The notes under the pieces: model-generated
What the model was told of the DNA's origin: nothing
The model's input: the letters and a program-made list of their open reading frames with translations, nothing else
Database searches by the model: none
Assembly: GCA_017553205.1 (NCBI GenBank)
Contig: JAFZMV010000007.1
Location: 1 to 34,775, forward strand
Direction of reading: 5' to 3'
From: Selenomonadaceae bacterium
Lineage (GTDB): Bacteria; Bacillota; Negativicutes; Selenomonadales; Selenomonadaceae
Length of the DNA stretch: 34,775 bases
Position numbers and translations under genes: made by a program
Part shown: in pieces, positions 1 through 7,956 of the stretch
Numbering within the stretch: position 1 is the stretch's first letter
Layout: each line of letters starts with the position of its first letter

Positions 1-74
1 TTCTTTGCATTTTCCAAGTCCGGACGAATTATTTCAAATTGTTCTCGCGAAATATCGCTCGGATAATTATGCAT
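1..74 (-). CDS. IS5-family transposase, N-terminal 24 residues only (partial)
   Basis: The minus strand opens with ATG at 74 and reads MHNYPSDISREQFEIIRPDL and onward until the window ends. This matches the start of IS4/IS5-type transposases, where a Y-P-S-D-(L/I) opening is followed by an E-Q-(W/F)-x-x-I segment (DUF4096-like N-terminal domain). An AGGAGAG ribosome site sits about eight bases before the ATG, so the start is good. The DDE catalytic domain would lie beyond the left edge. Whether the full gene is intact cannot be judged. Confidence 0.6.
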   Translation of the reverse strand, partial: MHNYPSDISREQFEIIRPDLENAK

Positions 75-138
75 TTTGTTTCTCTCCTATGATATTTTTC
101 TTTCATTTTATCACTTTTTTTAGTTTTTAGACAGGTTC
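1..138 (-). mobile_element. End of an IS5-type insertion sequence (runs off the left edge)
   Basis: The minus strand from 138 begins GAACCTGTCTAAAAAC, which I take as the terminal inverted repeat; the transposase start lies 64 bases further in. The three bases just outside (139-141) read TCA on the minus strand, fitting the TNA target preference of the ISL2/IS1031 groups of IS5. The opposite end is outside the window, so the boundary is inferred. The element lies inside the last codons of the flagellin gene. Confidence 0.55.
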
Positions 139-1098
139 TGACGCATTTTGATTTGCTTGAGCCAAAACCGACTGGGACGCTTGAACCAAAAATTTATTTT
201 TTGCAAAACCGAGCATGGAGTCCGCCATATCAGAATCACGGATATTACTTTCGGCGGCTTGAATATTTTCTTCAGTAGTCAGGACGTTGTTATAATTATG
301 CTGAAGTCTTTGCTGATATGCTCCGATTGTCGTAGCCTCACCAAGTGCAGTTTCCAACGCTCCTTCAAGAACACGAATTGCGACGCGGGATTTAATGTTG
401 TTGCTCAGTGAAATATCTCCGACCGTCATGCCGTCAGCTTCTTCCAAAATTTTTTCAAGTTCAGTTTGTTTTTCTTTGTTGTCGGCGTAGGCTTGAAGGT
501 CTGCTAAATCCTGTTTGTTTATAAATGCTCCATGTTCATCTAAAATTTTTCCTTTGAGAGTTTCGGTTTTCATGCTTTCGATAAACAACCAAATATGTTG
601 ACCGCTTTCAGTACCATGATGAACCGTCAAAGGTTTGCCGGTGACTTCGCCTGTGTCAGAAAGTTTTCTTGAAAAACTTCCGTCAATCAGAGCCATACCG
701 TTATACTCGGTATTTTTGGCTATGACATCAATATTTCCGATACGTTCTTGAAGTTCTTTCTGAATACTCATGTGGTCGCGTTCTGTGTTGGTATCATTTG
801 CGGCAGTAATTGCAAGTTTTTTCAGTGAGCGGAGTTCTTCGACAACATTATTTATTGCGTCCGCCGCCACTGCCAAAAGTGCGTTACCGTCTTGAAGATT
901 TATTTTGTCATGATTGAGTCCGTGAAGTTGTACTCTCATTTTTTCGCTGATAGAGTAGCCCGACGCATCGTCAGCCGCAGATTTTATTTTTGCACCTGTA
1001 ACGACTTGATTAAAAAATTTATCAAAGTTCGTCATGTTCTTTTTTAGCATGCTGTACGATTTAATCATGGACTCATCATTTCTGATTGTCATAGCCAT
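127..1098 (-). CDS. Flagellin, C-terminus probably rewritten by an IS
   Basis: Flagellins are the helical filament subunits exported by the flagellar type III apparatus. The N-terminal D0/D1 region carries the diagnostic A-A-D-D-A-S-G-Y-S-I-S-E-K-M-R motif (about residues 41-55), and the C-terminal D1/D0 region carries the S-x-I-R-D-S-D-M-A and Q-A-S-Q-S-V-L-A-Q-A-N-Q motifs. The central variable part is short (about 100 residues), giving 323 residues in all. I start at 1098 because AAGGAG lies nine bases upstream; an upstream ATG at 1128 has no such site. The opening residues (TIRNDESMIKSYSMLKKN) differ from the usual N-H-N-x-x-A-L-N pattern, so this may be a divergent paralogue. The protein ends NASEPV instead of the usual hydrophobic Q-G-V-L-x-L-L tail; the last residues seem to come from the adjacent IS. 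No sigma-28-like promoter was recognised. Confidence 0.88.
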   Translation of the reverse strand: MAMTIRNDESMIKSYSMLKKNMTNFDKFFNQVVTGAKIKSAADDASGYSISEKMRVQLHGLNHDKINLQDGNALLAVAADAINNVVEELRSLKKLAITAANDTNTERDHMSIQKELQERIGNIDVIAKNTEYNGMALIDGSFSRKLSDTGEVTGKPLTVHHGTESGQHIWLFIESMKTETLKGKILDEHGAFINKQDLADLQAYADNKEKQTELEKILEEADGMTVGDISLSNNIKSRVAIRVLEGALETALGEATTIGAYQQRLQHNYNNVLTTEENIQAAESNIRDSDMADSMLGFAKNKFLVQASQSVLAQANQNASEPV

Positions 1099-1173
1099 TA
1101 GAATCACTCCTTGTGTTTCATAAAGCAAAAAAATTCATAGCATCCCTACCATTGTATAACGAGAAAAAATTTT

Positions 1174-2298
1174 TTATTTCATTTTGACGAGTTCATATTC
1201 ACGAGTGCCGAGACCAATTTTTTCGGCATGTTCCAAAGTTTCCTTCCAGTGAACATTAGGATTGCTGTCCATAAAATGATCGTGATGATGTTGCCAATCT
1301 GATTTTTCAAGATTGTCAGAAAGTTGACTGTTAGGCATTGGAGTTTGTTTTTGAGCCATATCGACACAGGCTTGATCTATTGCAACAGGATCGAATGATG
1401 CAAACATTCCCATATCAGGCAAAATAGGAGCGTCATTTTCTCCATGACAATCGCAGTTCGGGGAAATATCCATAGCCATATTGATATGGAAACAGGGACG
1501 ATCTTGGCAGACAGCTTGAGCATATTCAGCCATTCTTCTGTCGAGTAAATCTCCCGCATCCCAATTTTTATTACTTATCGCGTCAAATGCACAGGCACCG
1601 ATACAACGACCGCAACCTTTGCAAATTTCAGGATTGATATGGGCTTTTTTATTTTCGTAAGTAATTGCACCTGAGCCGCACTCTTTTGCACAACGACGAC
1701 AGCCGCGACAAAGTTCCTCATTGACTGTAACTTTTCCTGAACAATGTTGTTCCATTTTTCCTGCACGAGAACCGCAGCCCATACCGATATTTTTAATTGC
1801 TCCGCCGAATCCCGTCATCTCATGACCTTTGAAATGTGCAAAACTGATAAAAATATCTGCGTCCATAATTGCACGACCGATTTTTGCTTTTTCTACGTAT
1901 TCGCCATTTTTAACGGGAACTTCAGCCTCATCAGTTCCGCGAAGTCCGTCACCGATAATAATTTGACATCCCGTTGTAGTTGTGTTGAATCCGTTGAAAT
2001 TTGCACAGTCCATATGTTCAAGTGCATGCTTACGGCTACCGGGATAGAGAGTATTGCAGTCTGTGATGAAAGGAATACCGCCCTGCTCTCTGACCAAATC
2101 CGCAATAACTTTGACATACTGCGGACGAATGAAAGCCAAATTTCCCAACTCTCCGAAGTGCATTTTGATAGCCACAAATTTTCCTTCCATGTCGATTTTT
2201 TTAAAACCGGCTTTAATGCAAAGATTTTTAAGTTTGTCCAAAAGACTTGTGCCGACTTCCACGCGAAAATCTGTAAAATAAACTTTCGATTTTTCCAT
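1174..2298 (-). CDS. DUF362 protein with two 4Fe-4S clusters
   Basis: This 374-residue protein matches the DUF362 family across its first 180 residues and then carries a ferredoxin-type insert. Two CxxCxxCxxxC motifs are visible: C197, C200, C203, C207 and C226, C229, C232, C236. These would bind two 4Fe-4S clusters. A histidine-rich stretch (WQHHHDHF, about 335-342) lies near the C-terminus. There is no signal peptide, so a cytoplasmic redox or iron-sulfur role is likely; the substrate is unknown for the family. The ATG at 2298 is preceded by GAGGTG. A promoter is placed at 2347-2375, so it is probably transcribed alone or with the flagellin 75 bases downstream. Confidence 0.82.
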   Translation of the reverse strand: MEKSKVYFTDFRVEVGTSLLDKLKNLCIKAGFKKIDMEGKFVAIKMHFGELGNLAFIRPQYVKVIADLVREQGGIPFITDCNTLYPGSRKHALEHMDCANFNGFNTTTTGCQIIIGDGLRGTDEAEVPVKNGEYVEKAKIGRAIMDADIFISFAHFKGHEMTGFGGAIKNIGMGCGSRAGKMEQHCSGKVTVNEELCRGCRRCAKECGSGAITYENKKAHINPEICKGCGRCIGACAFDAISNKNWDAGDLLDRRMAEYAQAVCQDRPCFHINMAMDISPNCDCHGENDAPILPDMGMFASFDPVAIDQACVDMAQKQTPMPNSQLSDNLEKSDWQHHHDHFMDSNPNVHWKETLEHAEKIGLGTREYELVKMK

Positions 2299-2346
2299 GA
2301 TAAAACACCTCTCAAAAATTTTAATACGCTTTAACAGAATAAGTGT

Positions 2347-2375
2347 ATTTTACATTTAAATTCTTTTATTGTCTA
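2347..2375 (-). promoter_or_regulatory. Promoter of the DUF362 gene
   Basis: On the minus strand TAGACA (2370-2375) and TAAAAT (2347-2352) are separated by exactly 17 bases, each one mismatch from consensus. It lies about 50 bases upstream of the start codon. Confidence 0.5.
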
Positions 2376-2404
2376 TAAATTTGACACTACGCGAACATTA
2401 AATC

Positions 2405-2956
2405 TTAATGTGACCACAAATTAAATTTATAACAGCGTACCGCCAAAAATGCCGCTGCCGCACAAAGTAAACCGTCAGGAACTACTTGAAGAATAAAACT
2501 GTAGAAAAACATTGTCCAAAATGCAATAGGTGCATCAATTACAAAATTTGAAACGATATAAAACCAAGCCATTCCCAAAACATAAACTATCAACATTCCG
2601 CCGAAATTTATCAGCAACAAATTTTTAAAATTTATGTCAGAAATTTTTCTTGAAAATTTTCCGCAAAACCATGCCTGCAAAATAAATCCGAGCAAATATC
2701 CGAAAGTCGGCTGAAATAAATATCCGATTCCCCCGCCCGATGCAAAAACAGGTATTCCGATAAGTCCCATTAAAACATACGCCGCAACCGATAAAGTTCC
2801 GAATTTTTCTCCCAAAACTAAACCTGCCAGCAGTGTGAATAAAAATTGCAAAGTGTAAAAATCTCCGCCGACAGGTATTCTTATGAAAGTTCCAACAGTT
2901 ATTAAAGCAACGAACATTGCCGCAAAAACCATTTCACGCAATTTAATTTTTTCCAT
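2405..2956 (-). CDS. bioY: Biotin transporter BioY (ECF S-component)
   Basis: BioY is the membrane substrate-binding component of biotin ECF transporters and captures biotin at the cytoplasmic membrane. The 183-residue protein is almost wholly hydrophobic, with about six helices. It shows the family's R-I-P-V-G-G-D-F-Y-T-L-Q segment near residues 26-37 and the G-x-G-Y-L-F-Q-P-T-F-G-Y-L-L-G-F segment near 76-91. GGAGG lies seven bases before the ATG. No EcfA or EcfT gene is nearby, so it either works alone or shares a general energising module. A promoter overlapped by an inverted repeat lies just upstream. The other biotin gene, bioD, is about 23 kb away in this window. Confidence 0.93.
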   Translation of the reverse strand: MEKIKLREMVFAAMFVALITVGTFIRIPVGGDFYTLQFLFTLLAGLVLGEKFGTLSVAAYVLMGLIGIPVFASGGGIGYLFQPTFGYLLGFILQAWFCGKFSRKISDINFKNLLLINFGGMLIVYVLGMAWFYIVSNFVIDAPIAFWTMFFYSFILQVVPDGLLCAAAAFLAVRCYKFNLWSH

Positions 2957-2980
2957 AAAAAAACCTCCGATAATTTTTTA

Positions 2981-3018
2981 TGCTGACAGAATATATTTTT
3001 GCTTTTAATCTGTCAACA
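2981..3018 (-). promoter_or_regulatory. bioY promoter overlapped by an operator-like inverted repeat
   Basis: Minus-strand TTGACA (3011-3016) and TATTCT (2988-2993) are 17 bases apart. The same bases form an inverted repeat: TGTTGACAGA (3009-3018) and TCTGTCAGCA (2981-2990) around an 18-base spacer, with one arm mismatch. A dimeric repressor bound here would cover both promoter boxes. The outer arm, preceded by T, reads TTGTTGAC, resembling a BirA half-site (TTGTTAAC type), so biotin-responsive BirA is the first candidate; that assignment is inference. Confidence 0.6.
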
Positions 3019-3058
3019 AAATAATTTTATCGAAGTTTACAAACGTATAGAAAAATTT

Positions 3059-3973
3059 TTACTTCACGTTGAAAAGTGCGTCGGCAAATTCTTTTGCGTT
3101 GAATGGTCTTAAATCGTCCAAACCTTCTCCGACTCCGACCCATTTTACGGGAATATTTAATTCCTCTTTTATTCCGATAATCATTCCGCCTTTTGCAGTG
3201 CCGTCAAGTTTCGTTAAAACAATTCCGGTAATTTCTGCGGACTTTGAAAATAATTCTGCCTGCCGAAGTGCGTTTTGTCCTGTAGTTGCATCAAGAACCA
3301 GCAAAACTTCATGAGGTGCGTCCGGGATTCCTTTACCTATAATTCTGTTGATTTTTTTCAGTTCTTCCATTAAATTAAATTTGTTTTGAAGTCGTCCCGC
3401 AGTATCGACAATTAAAACGTCCATTTTTTTTGCGACGGCTGAACGTGCGGCATCAAGTGCAACTGATGAAGGATTTGAGCCTTCACTGTGTTTAATAATT
3501 TCCGCACCTGTTCTATTTGCCCAAACTTCCAACTGATCAATGGCACCCGCTCGAAAAGTATCGGCGGCGGCGACCATAACTTTTTTTCCCTGCTCTTTGT
3601 AATATGCGGCAAGTTTTCCGATAGTCGTAGTTTTTCCTGCACCGTTTACTCCAATCATCAGAATGACTTTAGGCGGAGAAACATTTATAATTTCGCTTTC
3701 TTCGCCGATTAAAATTTCCCTTATCTGATTCGACAAAAATTTTTTCACGTCGTCAGTAGAATTTATTTCGGCTTTTCTGATACCTTTCCGCAAACCTTCC
3801 ATCAATTTTTCTGTGGTTTTTGTTCCAACATCTGACATTATCAAAGTTTCTTCCAGTTCGTCCAAAAGTTCATCGTCAATTTTTGTTGAACCGTGCAAAA
3901 TTTCATCAATCTTATCGGCAAGTTTTTCGCGGGTTTTAGTAAGTCCCGCTTTCAATCTGTCGAAAAATCCCAT
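3059..3973 (-). CDS. ftsY: Signal recognition particle receptor FtsY
   Basis: FtsY is the membrane-associated GTPase that receives SRP-ribosome complexes for co-translational membrane insertion. The 304-residue form has a short N-terminal region, a four-helix N domain (about 1-100) and the GTPase G domain. G1 is GVNGAGKTT (108-116), G3 is DTAGR (190-194) and G4 is TKLDG (254-258), followed by the G-x-G-E motif near 281-284. I start at 3973 (MGFFDRLK) because GGGAGA precedes it by eight bases; an in-frame ATG at 4000 lacks a ribosome site. The acidic A domain of E. coli FtsY is absent, as in most Firmicutes. It diverges from gmk. Confidence 0.96.
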   Translation of the reverse strand: MGFFDRLKAGLTKTREKLADKIDEILHGSTKIDDELLDELEETLIMSDVGTKTTEKLMEGLRKGIRKAEINSTDDVKKFLSNQIREILIGEESEIINVSPPKVILMIGVNGAGKTTTIGKLAAYYKEQGKKVMVAAADTFRAGAIDQLEVWANRTGAEIIKHSEGSNPSSVALDAARSAVAKKMDVLIVDTAGRLQNKFNLMEELKKINRIIGKGIPDAPHEVLLVLDATTGQNALRQAELFSKSAEITGIVLTKLDGTAKGGMIIGIKEELNIPVKWVGVGEGLDDLRPFNAKEFADALFNVK

Positions 3974-4073
3974 AAAAAAATCTCCCTTCAAAATTTTCAA
4001 AATGTCTTTTCGCCGTCATGAAATTTAAACCTGCACGGAATAAATATAAAAATTTTTCGTCTGCAAAAAAAAA

Positions 4074-4082
4074 TGTTATAAT
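4074..4082 (+). promoter_or_regulatory. Extended -10 promoter of gmk
   Basis: TGTTATAAT is a perfect TATAAT (4077-4082) preceded by the TGn extension. No good -35 box is visible at the right distance. The gmk start codon is 25 bases downstream, leaving a very short leader. Confidence 0.55.
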
Positions 4083-4106
4083 TCACCAAAAGAGAGGTAA
4101 GAATGT

Positions 4107-4730
4107 ATGAGCAAAGGTTTATTAATTTTAATATCGGGAGCAAGCGGAACAGGAAAAGGAACTGTCTGCAAAAAAATTTTGGCGGATATGCCGGAAATTT
4201 TTTATTCTATTTCCGCAACCACAAGACAGCCAAGAACAGGAGAAACTGACGGAGTTGAATATTTTTTCATCACGCATGAAGAGTTTAAAAAATGGATCGC
4301 CGAAGACAAATTTTTGGAATATGCGGAAGTCTACGGAAATTTTTACGGCACTCCTTTGAATAAAATTGAAGAGCGTTTAAATCGCGGTGAAAATGTTCTT
4401 CTGGAAATTGATACTCAAGGTGCGTTAAATGTCATGAAAAAAATTCCTGACGGAGTTTATATTTTTCTTCTGCCGCCGTCTTTGGAAGAACTTGAAAAAA
4501 GAATTAAAATTCGCGGCTCTGAATCTCCCGAAAGTTTAAAACGTCGTATCAATTCCGCAAAGGCTGAAATTTCTTTGGGCAGAAAATATCAGTACGTTGT
4601 CGTAAATGATTCTGTAGAAAACGCAGTTGAAAAAATTAAATCTATCATTTCTGCCGAAATTTGCAGAGTTTCCAGAAATAAAAAAATTCTTGACGAATTA
4701 ACGGGCGAAGACTTTCTAATTGAGAATTAA
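4107..4730 (+). CDS. gmk: Guanylate kinase
   Basis: Guanylate kinase phosphorylates GMP to GDP with ATP, an essential purine salvage step. The 207-residue length is normal. The P-loop GASGTGKG lies at residues 11-18. The GMP-binding stretch follows, with S-x-x-T-R-Q-P-R (about 35-43), the Y-F-F segment (about 52-54) and E-Y-A-E-V-Y-G-N-F-Y-G-T (about 71-82). The R-G-S-E-S-P-E-S-L lid region is near 135-143. A GAGAGG site precedes the ATG. In many Firmicutes gmk sits with yicC, remA or rpoZ; none of these is next to it here. Confidence 0.96.
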   Translation: MSKGLLILISGASGTGKGTVCKKILADMPEIFYSISATTRQPRTGETDGVEYFFITHEEFKKWIAEDKFLEYAEVYGNFYGTPLNKIEERLNRGENVLLEIDTQGALNVMKKIPDGVYIFLLPPSLEELEKRIKIRGSESPESLKRRINSAKAEISLGRKYQYVVVNDSVENAVEKIKSIISAEICRVSRNKKILDELTGEDFLIEN

Positions 4731-4799
4731 AAATGAAGAATTATAAAGGTGTCAAAAAAATTTTTTATAAAAGATTTATGATTTTAATCTGAAAATTTG

Positions 4800-4828
4800 T
4801 TGACACAACACTTTTAAACTGATATATT
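4800..4828 (+). promoter_or_regulatory. Promoter of the mlaD-tolC pair
   Basis: TTGACA (4800-4805) and TATATT (4823-4828) are 17 bases apart, about 75 bases before the mlaD start. It is among the strongest promoter matches in the window. Confidence 0.65.
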
Positions 4829-4901
4829 TTCCGAAGTAGATTTTTGGAAAATGTTTTTTTGTTGTTCAGTGTGAATTTTTAAAATAACTGGGGGTGGTTG
4901 T

Positions 4902-6203
4902 TTGTCGGCTGAGGCAAAAGTCGGAGCATTTGCAGTCGGTGGACTTATGGCTTTAAGTTCGGCGATGTATGCCGTAGGAGATTTTAATTTCGGTAACAGC
5001 GATGATTTGACGGTTTACGCAGGTTTTAAACAAGTTGTCGGATTGGAAAAACAATCAGCTGTCAGATTAAGCGGTGTTCCCGTCGGAAATGTTGCCGAAA
5101 TAAAAAATGACGGTGGCGGCGTTACGGTTACTCTGAATATAAAACCTGATTTAAAAATTCCAAAGGCTTCTCAAGTCAGCGTGTCCAGCAGCGGTGTTAT
5201 GGGAGAAAAATTTATTAACATAATGCCCGGCAAAGACAACGGAAATTATTTAGAAAACGGCGATTACGTTTACGGCGTTGAAGAAACTGACATGAATACG
5301 ATGTTTGACGGAATGAATAATGTCATGGTGAAAGTTGAAGACCTTTTAAAAGATGTTCAAACAGTTTTGGGGGATAAGACTTTTCAAACTTCTGTTGTTG
5401 AGATGAGCAAAAATCTTAAATCTGCATCGGGGCATGTAGACGAATTTACCGCCGCTCTTGAAAGAATGGCTGTCGGAAATGAAGGAAACGTCGCACAAAT
5501 GGCGGGGCAGATGAATGAAATTTTGGCGGGAATGAACAGGAGCATGGCAAATGTTGAAAATATGACTGCGAATATGAATAAATTTGCAGGCGATCCCAAA
5601 ACCGTCGAAGAACTGCAGACTACTTTAAAAAATATTTCCGATACTTCAAAAAATATTGCGAATATGGCGGAGAATATCAACAAAGTTGCGGGCGATCCAA
5701 AAGTCGCCGAAGACATGAAAGACACAATCCACAACGCCAAAAATTTGACTGAACGTGCAGATAAAATTTTAACTAAGGTTCAAGGTGCGTCAGATAAATT
5801 TTCTAAAATCGAAGTTACTCCGTCCGTTGATGTTCTGTACAGCGGAAAAAATTCTGACTGGAATACAAATTTTAATTTAGATATAAATTCCGGCTCGACT
5901 GAATTTAAAATCGGTGCGGAAAATATCGGAGAACGCACAAAATTAAATGCACAAGTCGGAAAAAGATTTGATGATGTCGGAGCAAGAGCGGGAATTATTG
6001 CAGGAAAGCCGGGTATAGCACTTGACGCATATGCAGGAAAAAATGTAAAATTCTCCGCCGAAGCATACGACCCTAATGATGCAAAACTGCGTTTGAAATC
6101 TCAATTCAAAGTTGCAGATTCTACATATATTTTAGGAGAATGGCACGATGTAACCCATAAAGACAGCCGAGCGGCTTATTTTGGAGTTAAGCGTGAATTT
6201 TAG
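4902..6203 (+). CDS. mlaD: MCE/MlaD-type lipid transport protein with C-terminal barrel-like domain
   Basis: MCE proteins carry phospholipids between the two membranes of diderm bacteria. Residues 5-27 form one membrane segment, 35-115 the MCE domain (with the GVMGEKFINI signature near 98-107), 130-300 a long helical region, and about 303-433 an alternating beta pattern ending in phenylalanine. This architecture matches the MlaD described for the diderm Firmicute Veillonella parvula, where helix and barrel are proposed to bridge the whole envelope. Within the helical region a 34-residue unit recurs (AGDPKTVEEL at 229-238, AGDPKVAEDM at 263-272). The TTG start is supported by GGGGGTGG at 4890-4897. 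No mlaE or mlaF is adjacent; tolC follows after 37 bases. Confidence 0.85.
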   Translation: MSAEAKVGAFAVGGLMALSSAMYAVGDFNFGNSDDLTVYAGFKQVVGLEKQSAVRLSGVPVGNVAEIKNDGGGVTVTLNIKPDLKIPKASQVSVSSSGVMGEKFINIMPGKDNGNYLENGDYVYGVEETDMNTMFDGMNNVMVKVEDLLKDVQTVLGDKTFQTSVVEMSKNLKSASGHVDEFTAALERMAVGNEGNVAQMAGQMNEILAGMNRSMANVENMTANMNKFAGDPKTVEELQTTLKNISDTSKNIANMAENINKVAGDPKVAEDMKDTIHNAKNLTERADKILTKVQGASDKFSKIEVTPSVDVLYSGKNSDWNTNFNLDINSGSTEFKIGAENIGERTKLNAQVGKRFDDVGARAGIIAGKPGIALDAYAGKNVKFSAEAYDPNDAKLRLKSQFKVADSTYILGEWHDVTHKDSRAAYFGVKREF

Positions 6204-6240
6204 AAGGTTAGTTAATTGCTAACGAAAGAAGGAGAAAGTT

Positions 6241-7737
6241 TTGAGATTTTCTAAAAGTATCAAGAAAAAATTTTACTCAAAAAGATTAGCGGCGGCAGTT
6301 GTCGCAGGAATGTTGACATTTTCAATTTTCACGGGAGTCGGACAAGCTACCGATATTAGAAATATGGATCTTGATGAGGCTGTTCAGCTGGCACTTGTCA
6401 ACAACCGTTCTATTAAACAATCGATAGCAGATCGCGAACATGCCCGCTGGAAATTGAGCGAAGCACGCAGAAAAAGCGGTCCGACTTTAAGCTGGTCAAG
6501 TCAAGCTCAAGCTATCGGCGGAAAATATTACGACAGCTATGACAAGAAAAGATTATTTACAAACAATCTTGAGGCAAAAATTTCAATTTATGACGGCGGA
6601 AGTTTAAAAGAAGGAAGAACTTCTGCAAGATACGGATTGAACGCCGCAGACCTTGAACTTGAAAACACTCTGCAGACTGTCCGTTATCAGGCTACTGATT
6701 ATTACTACAGAATTTTGCAGACTGCCGATCAAGTCGAAGTCAGCGAAGATCAAGTTAAAACTCTGCAGGAACATTTAAGAATCGTTAATGCACAATTTAA
6801 AGCGGGTACTGTTGCGAAAGCTGACGTTTTATCAACTGAAGTCCGCCTTGCAAATGCTCAACAAAGTTTAATCAGCTACAGAAATAATCATGATATTGCT
6901 ATGGCTACTCTTTGCAATTATCTTTTGTTGCCCGTTGATACAGTTATTCGCCCTCCTGAACAGCTTACATATAACAAATATAATTTGGATTTGACAGACT
7001 GCACCGCTTATGCTCTGGAAAATCGTCCTGATGTGGCGGCTGCTGATTATGCAGTTAAACAAGCTGAATCTGCAAAACGTGCGGCAAAAGCCGGTACACG
7101 TCCTCAAGTGAACGGAGTTGCAACCGGAGGAATCACAGGGGATAAACCTTTTGATAATAACAGAAGTGATTCATGGACAGCGGGCGTAAGTGCAACTTGG
7201 AATATTTTTGACAACGGAGTAACCAAAGCACAAGTGCACGAGGCTGATGCCGGTTTGATAAAAGCTCAGGAAACTGCGTCAGCGGCAAAAGAAAAAGTTC
7301 AGCTTGATGTCCGCAGTGCTTATTTATCACTCCAAGCCGCTGAAAAAAATATCGCTACAACAAAAGTTGCTATCGCCAGTGCGGACGAAGATTACAGAAT
7401 TTCTCAAGTTCGTTATGCGGCGGGCGTAGGTACTAACTTAGACGTTATGGACGCATCGGACAAACTTACTCAAGCAAAAATGAATTATTACAGTGCACTT
7501 TACGAATATAATACGGCAAAAGCTGCCCTCGATAAAGCTATGGGTATTCCGATTGAAATTGATGTTCCCAGATATATTACTGCCGAATCCGAAGAAAAGA
7601 AAACTGCCGAAGAGGCAAGAATGGAAGCGGCTATAAGTGAAGATGTTGCAGCAGAGCCGAAAGCTCAAGAACCTGCTCCGGTTGTCACGATAGATTTGTC
7701 GGACTCGAAACCGATTGATCCTAAATTTGGAAATTGA
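6241..7737 (+). CDS. tolC: TolC-family outer membrane protein
   Basis: TolC-type proteins are trimeric outer-membrane channels serving type I secretion and efflux pumps. The 498-residue protein starts at TTG with GAAGGAG upstream, has a lysine-rich signal peptide (cleavage probably after GQA, about residue 35), and contains two outer-membrane efflux repeats, each helical with an N-x-A-A-D-x-E or A-G-V-G-T-N-L-D-type stretch. The last 60 residues form an acidic, alanine/proline-rich tail. It is co-transcribed with mlaD. No periplasmic adaptor or ABC exporter gene is adjacent, so the partner is unknown. The RTX-type protein at 21812-24028 would need a type I exporter, and this channel could serve it; that link is inference. 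Confidence 0.9.
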   Translation: MRFSKSIKKKFYSKRLAAAVVAGMLTFSIFTGVGQATDIRNMDLDEAVQLALVNNRSIKQSIADREHARWKLSEARRKSGPTLSWSSQAQAIGGKYYDSYDKKRLFTNNLEAKISIYDGGSLKEGRTSARYGLNAADLELENTLQTVRYQATDYYYRILQTADQVEVSEDQVKTLQEHLRIVNAQFKAGTVAKADVLSTEVRLANAQQSLISYRNNHDIAMATLCNYLLLPVDTVIRPPEQLTYNKYNLDLTDCTAYALENRPDVAAADYAVKQAESAKRAAKAGTRPQVNGVATGGITGDKPFDNNRSDSWTAGVSATWNIFDNGVTKAQVHEADAGLIKAQETASAAKEKVQLDVRSAYLSLQAAEKNIATTKVAIASADEDYRISQVRYAAGVGTNLDVMDASDKLTQAKMNYYSALYEYNTAKAALDKAMGIPIEIDVPRYITAESEEKKTAEEARMEAAISEDVAAEPKAQEPAPVVTIDLSDSKPIDPKFGN

Positions 7738-7777
7738 AAAACTTTTTTGCAATTTGCGAATAAAAATTCTAATTTTT

Positions 7778-7808
7778 AAGATGTTTCGTTTTGAACATCT
7801 TTTTTTTT
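7778..7808 (+). terminator. Rho-independent terminator of mlaD-tolC
   Basis: AAGATGTT (7778-7785) pairs perfectly with AACATCTT (7794-7801) around an eight-base loop, followed by a run of Ts to 7808. It lies 40 bases after the tolC stop codon. Confidence 0.8.
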
Positions 7809-7889
7809 GAAAATTTTTTTATCCAAAAGCGGTGTGATACCTCCTGCTTTAGATGTGTAGATATAAGTTGCGATTTTTAATTGAATAAG

Positions 7890-7919
7890 TTGACATAACC
7901 GCACAAACTAAAATAAAAT
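7890..7919 (+). promoter_or_regulatory. Promoter of the S41 protease gene
   Basis: TTGACA (7890-7895) and TAAAAT (7914-7919) are 18 bases apart. The start codon is 37 bases further on. Confidence 0.55.
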
Positions 7920-7956
7920 ACGCCTAATTATTAAGAAAGGCAGATGTTTTTTTTAC

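Noticed and set aside
1099-1173. Sigma-28 or sigma-54 promoter for flagellin
   Set aside because: No CCGATAT-type -10 was found, and the TGG...TGC pattern near 1145-1160 has the wrong spacing for sigma-54.
1744-2334. 196-codon open frame on the plus strand opposite the DUF362 gene
   Set aside because: It is antisense to a gene with two intact Fe-S motifs, has no ribosome site, and its protein has no family features.
3019-3058. Riboswitch or second BirA site in the ftsY-bioY gap
   Set aside because: A GTTTGTAAAC-like stretch near 3035-3045 is too short and lacks a partner arm.
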